From NCBI GenBank assembly GCA_008921705.1, contig VFFE01007836.1:2314360-2378359 (forward strand): a stretch of DNA of 64,000 bases. The letters are read 5' to 3'. This document shows, piece by piece, positions 50,984-63,313 of this stretch. This DNA is from Burhinus oedicnemus (Eukaryota; Chordata; Aves; Charadriiformes; Burhinidae). The notes under the pieces are model-generated. The model did not search any database, was not told the origin of the DNA, and saw only the letters and a program-made list of their open reading frames with translations. The stretch's first letter is position 1. Each line of letters begins with the position of its first letter. Position numbers and translations under genes: made by a program.

Positions 50984-52517
50984 TTTAACAATTTAAGTGC
51001 ACACAAGCAGACAGTTAATATGCATCATTATTCTGTGGATGTAAAACTCCACGTCACTTATTTGTGTGTGTGAACTCTCAGTTATTTTCACGCAAACTCG
51101 ACTTCACTGGAGTTATCATAGATTCACATTTTTGTAAATAATATAATTTAAAATTGCATTTTAATACATCAAAAATTAATTTCCTCGACAGGAAAGAAAC
51201 ATTAGTGATAGACTGAAAAGTACTTATGGCTAGAATGAGTAAATTCCAAATTTAAAGAAAAAACACAGCCTCTCTGAAAGTCAGCTGAAGGCCTAGCACA
51301 TAGAGGGTGTGTTGGAAAGTTCCCCTGATTGCATATGTAGTAAGTAGAGCAGTAACTTCAGCAACATAAATAGTCAGAAAAAGGGTTTAGTTTTAGGGTA
51401 CTGGTAAAAACAAACAGCTATTTGAAGATGCCAGTGTTGAAAACAAATACATTTAAATATTCTTTGTCTTTGTAAAGCTGTCACTTTAAACATGGACTTC
51501 ATCGTTAATGTAAGAAACGTATTCTTCCCCCCCCAAGTTTCCACTGCTCTGTATTTTATATGTGGACTGAAATGAACAGAACAGAGCTCTGAGTCACTGC
51601 ACCAGAACGTCAGTCTTTCAGTTTGTGCTTAGCCAGACTTTTTTGGCTGGACTGATGTAATGCAGCCTCGTTCACCATGGTCTTGTCACTCAGTAGCACT
51701 AAGCAAGCAGAATGGTGTCTGAACACACTTGCTCATTGTTGTTACAGCTGGTGTTGCAAATGCAAGGCCTGAATAAAGGTTGCTTGGCTGGGAACTCCTT
51801 ACTATAAAACAAATTTTGTTGAATATGTTGGGTCACTGATTTCATACATGTTGTACTAGGTTTAGGAGAGAACAAAAATGACCTTCACTGAACAGAGCTG
51901 CTTTTAGCTGCAGCTACAAATCAAGGCCACCGAGCAAAGGTATAATTCCTATAACTGCCAAACAGAGGAATACTGTGCATCTCACAGGCACATACAGGCT
52001 TTTTGAAGAAAGGTTTCTTTCCATTCATATTCAGAATTGCACAATATGAGTTTCAGTAGAACAATACCATGTAGTATTCTGTTTGATATGTGTTTATTTC
52101 ACATTACTTGAACCTACTTTTGTGGTAATAATGTAAAATAATGTTTCCCACAGGATATACTGTTACTGTCATGAATGGATATCGGCAAACTGTTCTCCAA
52201 AGGAAGAGCAGGTCACAGCTTACCTAACATGATTCATCACAGAGGTTAAACGGAATGATTGCTTTTCTGCACGACCAGCTTTGCCCTGTTACTTGTCATA
52301 TATACTGCTTTCACCAAACGGGAATGCGAGATCTAGATGCTGCTATAATGGTATCTTCTTTGATTATATCCCTCAATAAAAACTATAGCTTAAGAAACAA
52401 ACCTGAAGTACAACACAACACAGCTGATCTTCTATTACATTTTAACAATGTTTAAGTTATGTACAACCATATTAAAGGACCAGCAATCTCTGTTAGGTGC
52501 TCTGAAAATGAAGATCT

Positions 52518-52575
52518 GCATAGAATTTTCAGAATAAAGGATGGAAAAGACCAATATGAGACACCTAGCCCATTT
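52518..52575 (-). mobile_element. Possible decayed CR1 3' end
   Basis: Plus-strand words gcatagaattttcag, aaggatggaaaagacc and acacctagcccat follow the order of a reverse-complement CR1 end ('atcatagaat', 'ggttggaaaagacc', 'atcatctagtccaac'). Substitutions and a small insertion are present. No ORF2 part is recognisable to the right. Confidence 0.4.
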
Positions 52576-52617
52576 TTTTGCTAGTGAGTCATAAAGATAT
52601 GGACTATAATCTCTGCC

Positions 52618-52631
52618 AAAAAAAAAAAAAA
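52618..52631. repeat. A14 homopolymer
   Basis: Fourteen A bases followed by an A/G-rich patch (gaaataaagaaag). Low complexity. Confidence 0.8.
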
Positions 52632-54402
52632 GAAATAAAGAAAGCCATCAGTAACTGTAAAAGCAAAAGAATAAATATAAAAAAATCTTATAATACCATA
52701 ATCCTGGTGCAAACTCCCTACCTATTTATGTGAAACAAATTAAGAAAATTAATTCAAAATTAATTTTTGCATATTTTCTAAAGTGTGTTGAACTCAGGCT
52801 CAGTAATGAGGCTGAGATATAATTTATAACTTACAAATATTCAGATTACTTTTTATATGTCATTGTAAATTGTCTATATATCTAATGTATAAAATTGTAA
52901 TAATAATAATAAACAACTACTCAGATAAGATATTCCAGTATGTATACATTATGTTCCAGAAAGGTATACACTTAAAGCACATATATGTACGTATAATGCA
53001 TAGGTAATATAGGTACACAATGGTCTGAAATCTAGAATACTCACAAGCTTCTAAGAAACGTCACAATAAAAAATAAACTCTGATCACCACCACCTCTTTA
53101 TGTGAAATAGAGCATTCTGTTTTCTCTGAAAAGTAGAACACTTACACATGCAAGGTTCTCAATTCTGTTTCTTCATCTTCAGTTTATTACAATTGCTGAT
53201 TTCTATTTTACTTATGAAGATATATTCCACATATATCATACTGTATAAAGACTATCAACTACATTCCTTCACCGATATCTGTATCTATATGTCAATACAA
53301 TGGCTTTGTAATGAATGTGTTCTAGGATGTGTGTGTGTTATGGGGAGCAATTATCTTGTCAAGTGTAAGACATACTGAAGAGAAAAAGAGTGCAAATTGC
53401 ACTCGATAGCCTTAAAAGCAGTACTCTGCTCGTAACATGTTACACATACCCCTGGAAGTGGTCCAAAATGAACTCTTCCCTGAGGTCTGCATTTTGTGCA
53501 TGATAAGGAATAATCAGTCTCATGTTATACAAATGCAGGTGACAGCCTATGTGCTACAATAATGCAGATATAAACCAAAGTGATGATACAAACCCCTCTA
53601 TTAGATGCAGATTAATGTCACTAAACATTATTTTCCAAAGGTCATGGTTTCCAGCATACTTCTGTGTTTGGCAAAGCTACACTATTGATAAAAAAGCTCC
53701 CACTCAGATATTATAGAAGACATACTACACTGCTTGACTTGTAAATTTTTTTCTCAAAGATAATGTTATGTCACTCTGTCTGCAAATCTAAAGCATTCAT
53801 TTCTGTTAAAAATCACTCAACTATCTTCAGACCTTCACCAAAGTATAAATAAATCTTAACAGTGCACACACTGATAAAGTTTATTAATGACTAAAACAAG
53901 CTTTTCAAATATAACACTAAGTATATCCACTCTTCAGAAAGGATGAGTTACATAAATCACTCACCACTGCAAATACAAGATTTTTTTGTGTAGGGCTCCA
54001 CCCACTGTCATCCTCTCTGTCAGATCCTTTGGCCCTGGACAAGACTGCAACCATCCTTCCCCATAACAGTGATCTTCTGGACAAAAGACAAAAAGTGCAC
54101 GTGTGCAATCATACTGGTTAGCAAAACTGGCATGAAAATCCCAGTGACCTCACCATTGTCATGTATTTTTGTAATATCATCGCAAAAGACGTTAAAAGAG
54201 AGTTAAAAGGAGGCTAGTGAAATACGTTTGTGGATGTTAATCAGATGTCTTCTGAAGCATGAACAGTAGCATGGTGAAGGGCATGAAAATTCCCATTTAA
54301 AGAAATAACCAGTAGGAAATAAAGAAGCTGGCATCATGACCACTTGGAGGCAGGAGTCTGTATCTCCACACAGCAGTAATAAATGTCTAAATGAAACCAC
54401 TT

Positions 54403-55400
54403 CAAATAGCTTAGGTTGGAAAAGACCTTTCAGATCATCTAGCCCAACCATTGACCCTACTCTACCAGGGCTGCCACTAAACCATGTCTCCAAGCACCAC
54501 ATCTACACGACTTTTCAACACATCTAGGGATGGTGACTCAACCACCTCCCTGGGAAGACTCTTCCAATGTTTGATAACTCTTGCAGTGAAAAATTTTTTC
54601 CTAATGTCCAGCCTAAACCTCCCCTGGCGCAACTTGAACCCGTTTCCTCTTGTCCTATCACTAGTTACTTGGGAGAAGAGATCAGCTCCCATCTCACTAC
54701 AACCTCCTTTCAGGTAGTTGTAGAGAGCAATAAGGTCTCCCCTCAGCCTTCTCTTCTCCAGACTAAACAATCCTAATTCCTTCAGCTGCTCCTCATAAGA
54801 CATGTTCTCCAGACCCCTCACCAGCTTTGTTGCCCTTCTCTGGACACGCTCCAGCACCTCCATGTCCCTCCTTTACTGTGGCACCCAAAACTGAACACAG
54901 TACTCAAGCTGCGGCCTCACCAGCACTGAGTACAGGGGCACGATCACTTCCCTACTCCTGCTGGCCACACCATTCTTGATACAGGCCAAGATGCCTTTTG
55001 CCTCCTTGGCTACCTGGGTGCACTGCTGGCTCATGTTCAGCCGGCTGTCCACCAGGACGCCCAGATCCTTTTCTGCCGGGCAGCTTTCCAGCCACTCCTC
55101 CCCAAGCCTGTAGCGTTGCCTGGGGTTGTTGTGATGGAAGTGCAGGACCCGGCACTTGGCCTTGTTAAATCTCATGCAGTTGGCTTCAGCCCATTGATCC
55201 AGTCTGTCCAGATCTCTCTGCAGAGCCTTCCTACCCTCAAGCAGATCAACACTCCTGCTTAATTTGGTGTCATCTGCAAACCTACTGAGGGTGTACTCAA
55301 TCCCCTCATCGAGATCATCAATAAAGATATTACACAAGGCTGGCCCCAAAACTGAGCCCTGAGGAACACCACTTAATCTATTGGGACCATGTCTTGCCAC
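54403..55400 (-). mobile_element. 5'-truncated CR1 LINE, best-preserved copy
   Basis: A CR1 of about 1.0 kb on the minus strand, keeping the second half of ORF2 and a short 3' UTR. The 3' end on the plus strand is aatagcttaggttggaaaag (54,404). Its tail lacks the full ATTCTATG repeats and stops after a CTATT-like word. Truncation lies just upstream of reverse-transcriptase motif B, a common outcome of incomplete reverse transcription. Unlike the other CR1 copies here it is colinear, with no gaps seen and only one in-frame stop in about 307 codons, so it is the youngest or least decayed in the window. No target-site duplication is clear, as is usual for CR1. Confidence 0.95.
54477..55400 (-). 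pseudogene. CR1 ORF2 C-terminal half (reverse transcriptase), one stop
   Basis: The reading frame runs from about 55,400 leftward and is interrupted only by a TAA at 54,873-54,875. The second part continues in the same frame (54,477-54,872) to a natural stop at 54,477-54,479. The first 175 codons hold the reverse-transcriptase palm: [11 protein letters not shown] at residues 10-20 and the catalytic box FADD at residues 41-44 (55,269-55,280). After these come the thumb-like [16 protein letters not shown] stretch and [12 protein letters not shown]. The remaining 128 codons carry the conserved CR1 C-terminus ([45 protein letters not shown]). The endonuclease and RT fingers are missing through 5' truncation, so this fragment is inactive regardless of the stop. 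Confidence 0.9.
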
Positions 55401-58400
55401 TGTGCAATGAATAGAACTGTTGAAGGTTCAGGGAATATTTTATGAAGAACATCGGCGTCAGAACATCTCTTCTTAGCTGAGGTTTTAGCTGGCAAAAGTG
55501 TTTAACAAACTCATCGGAGAGCTACTGAATACGTATTTTTAAGCCTTCTACTGATTTAGGAGGTAAAATATTAAACTGTTTCTCTCACATTACAGCAGAA
55601 TATTTGCTTACTGTTCAAGATAAACTAAAGATTTCAGTAATGATAGTTCATATTTTTTCTAAAAAAGTTATAGACACATGGATGCTAGTACCCTCTTGAA
55701 AAAGCATACGGGTTTAGCAGACAGGAAAAGACAACTAAACAACTTCCAGAGTGCAGTTTTTGCCAGTGTAAATCCCTAAGTCTCCGAGGCCCGATTCTCC
55801 CTCGGTATCTCTTTTGTACAAATTCCCACTCCCTTTATATACAGTAATAAATGAACAGCATAAGTCTAGTTTGTGATGAATAGTTCTGCTCACCATCAAG
55901 CATTATATTACCTCATCTTTTGGATTATTTCTGACCTTGGCCATTTTGGATGGCAAGATATTGGCAACTTGTCTTCTACTAAAATACACAGCAAAACCAA
56001 CAGTGCCTTCCAAATGGAATTTTTTCCTTCAGTCTTGTCAGATGCCATAACACCTCACGGTGCAAGATAGACTGAAGTCATGTCAATCTCTCAGTTATTC
56101 ACTTCTAATCAGGCAGCTGCATCTCAGTTCCAAGACTATGGTTGCCTGAGAAGCCAGCACAGTGCTCTTGCTGTTCCTGTTCCTTCCTGAGCAAAGCAAA
56201 GCAAAACTAGTCCCTTATCTCCACCTAGGACACTGGATATAACCAGGATCAGCACATGTCAGAGAGAAGGGCTTTAATGCTTATGTGCTTACAAACTATT
56301 GCAGTCATTTACCAGTTTGAACGCCATATTTTCGATACCTTCCTGTTCCTCATTCCTTGGAACTGTAAACTTTTCTGAGGTGGTTAAGAGGCTTCTTTTT
56401 AATTCTGTGCTTTGTATATGACTACGGTTGAGAATTGTGATCTTACATTGACTAGATAAGAGTGCTGCTGCCTCAGTTCAAGCCCAAGGTAGGTAGTCTG
56501 ATAATCCACAAACTCTAAGTAGCAGGGAACTCTCAGAATTGAATTCCAGATATCAGTGCATCCAGGTAAAATGGGCTTAGGAATCTCATCAAGGAAATAT
56601 TCTCAGTTACTGTTGGTTATCAGCGCTACTGCAAGTTTAAATGTTGTCAAGGTGTTCAGAGTTTCTATGTGGGTGACTTCTAATTGCTGTTACCTCAGAA
56701 TGAATAAACAGTTCTTGGGCAAAGAACTATGATCCCATACAGACACATATTGCTGAATACTGCTTGAAGCATTCTGCATTGCGCACCTGCATCTATGGCA
56801 GAATTATAGTTGTTTTATATTAAACACTGTCAATAACCCCCTTTTTTAATCCACAGGTAATAAAAAGAGTATTTGAAATGACTGAAGTTTCATTACTTGT
56901 CCTCCACCAATGCATCTATAAGTCTGATATACTGTCTTCAGCACATAACCCTGATGGAGTGGTTGATCAAGTTCATTATTTTAATAAATGAATTTGAGTT
57001 TCAATCTGATGTTTCACATGTGTGACCTGTTCTTACACTGACATTAAAGAAAAAATTAGGTTCTGGGAGCCTGGCCACCTGTTGACTCTGATTTACTTTT
57101 TAACATTTATTTTAAATTTGTTGAAGGTTTTCTCTTAACCATGTGAACTAGAATAATATGAACCAGAAATCAAAAGAATGTCAAATGCATTATACTTATA
57201 GCTTAAAATTTTTGTCAATATCATGGTGGAACGTGAAAGACTGATTTAGCAACTTTTTGTAAAAAGCTGAAGTGAAAGGAAGAGTTAGGAAATGCTGCTG
57301 TGAAACAGCAAAATGAATTCCTGTGAAGCTGTCTTACCCGTTTTTTTCTTTTTTTTTCTCTAGTTGCCCTAGCCAGCTTTCTGATGAGAGAAGTCACTTT
57401 CAAGGAAATGTGAAGCTCAGACTTCCTAAGGTGTATTTTCACAACCAAACTCTGTCTCCAACTGTGATGGTCTCTCAAAACCTCTCTGGATATGGATATA
57501 AAGCTGGGGGAAACCACGTTTAGTCTCAAATTTAAATGAATCTATTAAAGGAATTTTAAAAGTAAAACTTGAATTTGACAATTTAGAATTTTAGAACCTG
57601 ATTTCAGCCTTCTTCTGGAAAGGTTTTAATCCAAGGATGGATGTGAAGATCCAGAAAAGAAGTTTTAAATAATTGATGGGTGTGGGATAGGGTGATATTA
57701 TCCAAGAGGAAGGCTTCACAGTCTGCTTTGGGAATGAGTCAGTCCAAGCAAAGCCAAGCAGACTACACAAACTCCACCTTAGTGAGTAAGACTTCTTTGT
57801 AAATTCTGCTAGTGTTAAGTTTTCCATTGTAATTACATCTCCTCTTCAAATAAACAATATGATGCTCATCTAAAATAAATTAACCTGTTATTTCATCTGA
57901 TGCATTTGACACTGGAGTACTCACTCTGCTTCAGGAAGCAATTGCTGCTTTACTTGAGTAGACTGTATTTCTTCAGCGATGGCAGAGAGGAAATATTCTA
58001 CCTGCAACATCCTGGCATAGTAAAAAAAGTGCAAACCTAAAGGACAACTCCCTTTTTTTTGCACCTAGGAACAATAAAATGTACTGCTGGCTGCAATGCT
58101 ATTACTCCATTCCTCACAGCAGCACTACTTAATACCTCCTGACAATTACAAAAACAAGTAAGTCAGGATCATCCTGAACTGGATTGTGCTAACATACAGC
58201 TGAGGATAAATTTGGCCTCGATGAGTCTCTCTTTACTCAACAGTTCACATTGTTTTTATTCAGCTTGTCCCATTTCTTGCTTAATCTCACATGGGATTAT
58301 TCTGACTCCTGTAGGCTGAGCTGGAGAGAGCCACCAAAGTGAAAATTAGTTTTTTTGGTGTACTGAATGCTATTTGTGTGTTGTATATTGATACTCATTC

Positions 58401-59295
58401 AAAAACCCCCTTTTACTAAGACTATTGCCCTGAAGAGTCCTCCAAGGTTTTCTGTATTTCCAGCATCCCTACTGTCAACATCCATTTCCAGGGCCATTAA
58501 ATCAGTCATTAAAATTTGCTTTTAGCTACATCTTACTGCACAAACGCACACTGAGAACAGTAAAAGACTTTTGCTTAAAAGGGCACAGACATCAGAGGAC
58601 TACAATTCTGCACATGATTTCTTTAACATTGTAGCTTTTGCCAGGAGTTGAAAGTCATTTGGCCATAGTTTAAAGCCACTGGTCAGACAGCACCGGCAAA
58701 ACCTTTGAGTTCTGTACAAATTGCGTCCAACTCTCATTTCCTGTTACTGTGATTGATGCACCCTGTGCAAGGAAAACACAGATAAAACCTGAACTCTTTC
58801 CTGGGAAGCAGTAGCTCAACTTCACATAACCTTCCTGCTGTGTATTTTTCTGGTTTTGTTGGTGGCTGTGGTTGTATGTGTGTGCGCATGCATGCACCTA
58901 ATCTCTGTAATATTTCAGAAATTCTCTCCAATCCTCCCGGTCTGCTTTAGTGAGCATCTGGTTAAGCCATTGGAAGGCTCACCTGTGCTGTACTAACCTT
59001 GACGTGCTACACAGTTCTCAGGAAGTAGAAGGCAAAACACGAACCATCAAAACCATCAAAGGAATAGCTATTTCTATTTTATATAATTTGGAAAACAACA
59101 GAGGTAATTAAAAAAAACCAGCCCTACAAAATCACTTGAAACAGGCAGGAACTTTTCCTCCTCTCACAACTCCAGAAAAAAAAATTAGCTTTGAAAGTCC
59201 TCTTTGGCTGCCTTTCATGGTTACCAGAAATTATAAATCATGGACTGCCTAGCAAACATACGTAGACTTCTTTTCATAATGTCTGATTCAACACT

Positions 59296-59378
59296 CTGTC
59301 ATCTGGCAAATCTCCCACTGACTTCAATGCACTTTTACCTAAGCAAGGTCTGAGTAAAGACTGCAGAATACAGTCCAT
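59296..59378. repeat. Ancient sauropsid-type repeat relic
   Basis: The words ctggcaaatctcccactgacttcaatg, acttttacctaagcaagg and ctgagtaaagactgcagaata follow in order the old repeat I recall as 'ggcaaaactcccattgacttcaatggg ... ttttgcctgagtaaggactgcaggat'. This is the clearest of the weak relics of that kind in the window. The family name is not recalled with confidence. Confidence 0.45.
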
Positions 59379-62300
59379 AAGCTTTAAAAATACACTGTGT
59401 ACCTTGGAGGAGGATAATCTTTCTCTCCTTATACACTCTGTGCCAAGTTGGACCTGGCACTGACAAGATTTTTGCTATTAGCAGACAATAGGGACTAGGT
59501 TAAAAATAGTGTAGCCACGAGAAAGCAATGATTCTGATTAAGTAAATTCCATTGAACTCTTTCTAGTAAGCATTATTCAGGTCATGAATGCTAATTTGTC
59601 CTGCAGGGGGCTGTGGGTAATTACCCAGAAAAACTATCAGCTTTATTGAGTTGCTACAAAGTAGTATTACTGAATGGAATGCACTGTAAAGGGAGACAAC
59701 CTTGATATGTGCCTGTAGAACTAAACAGTCTTTTTCTGAAGATATCATAAGCTGGACCAAAATCATAGTAACTTTACTTTGGATTAGGATACATTCTAGG
59801 CTACTTTTATGTTTCTATTAAATAGAATTAACATGCAAAATTATGCAGCACAGAAGTGCCACTATGACACCTAGAGCAAATTTAGCGTTCTGCATATTTA
59901 AAGTTGTGTAGAATCAGAACCATCTTAAAAAATGAAGCAAATGTGGCACATTGGCTGCATTCCAGCAGTCACATAGAACTGCTGACATTACTAAAATCTA
60001 GATAATTTAGTCCCATATGGGAATCCATACCACAATTATATTGTCCCTGTTCTGACACAGTCCTGATTTTGCACTTCTTTAAGCCTAGCTTTTTATAATT
60101 TTAATTCCCTCCACCAATAAAGCAATTTGCATTCACACAGCTTTCTTCGCTAAGTGAGAGTGAAAAAGAAATCTGTTACATGACCTTGGTCTTTTTTGCA
60201 GTTGATTACAAGGAAACAAACTCTTCAGCTAAACCGTTCTCTCATCTGTTTTTAATTGATGTAGAACATTGCACTACAAACCATAGGAGAGAACTAAACA
60301 AGTAGCACACCATAGCAGGTGACAATTCACTTTCATTTAAAGAATGCATATGTGAGGCAAATCTTCCCGCACGGGAAGAGATGCAGTACACACACTGGAA
60401 ATTTTCCCAGGTATACATACACAATATTTGCTGCTCACCTTACTTATTAAAACTCAAGGAGCTACAAAGTGTCCCCACTGAATCTTGCAGCTTTGTAAGC
60501 ATTAGTCTGACTTGTTGGAGTCAGTTGTACACACAGTGTAGAATCAATCTGTACGTGTTCTCTGGCCACCTGTCTAGGATTTTGGGGCATCTAGTCAGTA
60601 TTAATGCTATGATCCTTCCTGCAGATGTCCAAAGATCCATTAGATTACTGATAGAGTGACATGGTACTGCCAGAAGTGTTAGAATGAGCAGATATATCTA
60701 AAGGAACGACAAGAATCAAAAGAGGAGTATAAAAGAAGATATAAAAGAAGCTATAAACACTGACTCTGTACTGGCATCAATTAAAATAATATTACTTTTG
60801 ATTCAACTCTTAAAATAAATTGCCAGTCACCAAGGGCTACACCTGAGTGCTATCATGCTAGTCACCGCATAGACAGCTGGGGTCCTCAGCCAGAGGATGT
60901 GCAAGCAGAGCCTGATTATTTCCACTCAGGTTCTTTTCTGTGAGAACTGGGATCAACTCCACTGTCATTTGATGAATCTACGGTAATTAATACTCATTGA
61001 TGATATGGCCCTTATCCTAAACATTTAATAGAAAAAATTAATTCTGGATAAATAGTTCTTTAAAGCACTCCAGATAGTAGTGACATGAATCAGGTTTTAT
61101 TTGTTACTTATTTTGACATTCTTAGGCAATGCGACAGAACAAAAACAGCATGTGAAGAGTATGATGAAATTAAAAATTAATTTAATTTTAAAGAAGAGAA
61201 AAATTATCCTCATGATTCTTCTTAATTTCTGGCAGTTCTGGACAAGGAACTTCTTAACATGTAAGACTGTGACAGACATAAGGAATATTTTTTCAAATTT
61301 TCAATAAAAATGAAGAAACCAACAGCAAAGCCTGCTTATTATTTTAATAAATGAACTGACACTCCATTCTTTGTATTTCACTTTCTCTTGTTTTCTCTCA
61401 CTTTTCACTCTCCAGCTACTTTTTTTTTCTTTCACACAGGCTCCAGATAAATACATTTCCCTTTACTCAACAGAAGATTAACATTCCCACAGAACCAGCA
61501 CTGTTAAGATTGGCTACTGTAATTTGTTTGAAGGATTGATTTCATGTTCAAAACATTGGAACAACAATGTTTGTCAGTAAAATAAAATATTGAACATAAC
61601 TTTGAGTTAGACATGATATTAATTAATAATGTTTTTCAGTGCCTCACTTTCCGTAAAAGGTATAGGGTTTGGATCAAAGATCAAAATGTAACATTATACA
61701 TTTTGCTGGAAAAGGCTCATTTTTGTTCGAAGTACTTGAATGCAGCTGGTTAAGTTTGCCATTCTATATTTTTACATTTGATTTAAAAATAAACTTTACT
61801 ATTATTTATTTTGAAAATATTATATTTTCTTGCTTTATTTTGGCAAAGAATAAACAATTGTTTCATTCTCACAGTGAATTGTCTTAAAATTGTCCTGAAT
61901 AAGCTTACCAGCTATGAACAAAGACAACCAAACAATTGTGAAGCTAAAGTGTTCTAATGTACTAAAAAGGAAATACATGGAAGTATTTTTTCATTCTTTT
62001 TGCACCTTGACAATAAAAGAATTGAACAACAAAACTCCACCCTAGGCTGTTGTGATTATTGGTAATTATCACTTTTCAGTGTCATTAAAACACATAAGCA
62101 ACCATGATATTTCAGCTGCACGTTTTTCCGCTGTCGTTGTATTTTGTTTTAAATCAATGAGATAAAAAATGCATGTCCACCTCAGATTTATATTCTTCAA
62201 AATATCATAGTGCCTCTTCTTGTGGTTCTTGTTTTAGAGAAAATGAATACTATATGTATTAATGAGAAATCCCAGCTACGAAGAGTGTGAATAAACATGT

Positions 62301-63289
62301 TTTTAACATCAGTTAGCGCCTCTGTTTCCAGAAAGTTTTCCAATAACCTTTTTTCTTACTTGGAGTACACATGAAGTATACTTTCTTCTGTTTTCAGCTG
62401 ACAGATAGGTGCTCCTAAATACAATTATTACTGTGTATTTTGTCCTCACATTAATATTAATTTCCCAAACAAAGATAATACTGGCAGAGTACATAAAATT
62501 AATGTTACTATTAGGTCATTAGTCACTACCTTGTGCTCAGTCTAAAAAAGGCAGGAAGCATTAATCTGAGTGTATTACATGGGATTGTTGTTCATCTTAA
62601 GGAAAAGGTTAAAAGAAACCTTTTATTTCAATAGGGGCATTAACATAAAGAAAATATAAACACACAGCAACCCCAATAAACTCAAAAATTCTGTTTCTTT
62701 CTTCAGGCTGTGAAAGACTGAGAGCCATTTCTCATCATTCCTGAACGCGCTCTGTTGTAGAAAGAGCCTAACAAGGATTAAAAAGGCCGTCCTATGCATG
62801 CACTTTGCTAAATCCATGCATGCCATTCTAGGGCGACTGTACTGTCTGAACAAGTTCTCCCTGTTTGCATGTAAGAAATAGCTGGCTCAAACAATTCATC
62901 TGATCAGTGAGGCTCAGTCAGAGAGTGTGCCAGTTCAACTATATGCAGCCTAATACTCTTTCCATGAATGACGGTTAAAAAGGGCTTTCTTGCTTGAATG
63001 ATCCTCCATAGGATGTGGAAATAGGCTCAGCTGGGGAAGGGAGGCAGAGAAAGAGGGAAACCAGCACTAAGCATCACTGCTTAGGTCCTGTTGGCTACCT
63101 GGCTTTTACTACAGTGCAAGGAGACAGATTTACAGTAAATTCATATAAAACTGTCTGTCAAAAAGCTATTCATTCTGTATCTGTTACAAAGCAGTTATCT
63201 GAATGGGGCAGGAGGTCAATGTAATTGCACGATGGCAATAGGACAGTGAAAGAAATGCACTGGGGGGGATCCTTGCTTCCTCTTATGAA

Positions 63290-63313
63290 CTCTCCCCCCT
63301 CTCCCCTCCCCCA
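63290..63313 (-). other. C/T-rich patch, G-runs on minus strand
   Basis: Plus strand ctctcccccctctcccctccccc gives G6, G4 and G5 runs on the opposite strand. Quadruplex formation would need the long run to supply two blocks, so it is weaker than the 11.1 kb site. Confidence 0.4.

Larger units (their letters stand above)
46137..54402. other. Intergenic AT-rich DNA, no gene seen
   Basis: No gene supported. Contents are a TG/TA-rich simple repeat near 46,472-46,512, a perfect hairpin at 47,615-47,664, T15 at 49,226-49,240, a small palindrome at 50,963-50,983 (arms CCCAAGTTA/TAACTTGGG), a possible CR1 tail at 52.5 kb and A14 at 52,618-52,631. From 47,924 to 52,254 no open frame of 60 codons occurs. 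Confidence 0.65.
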
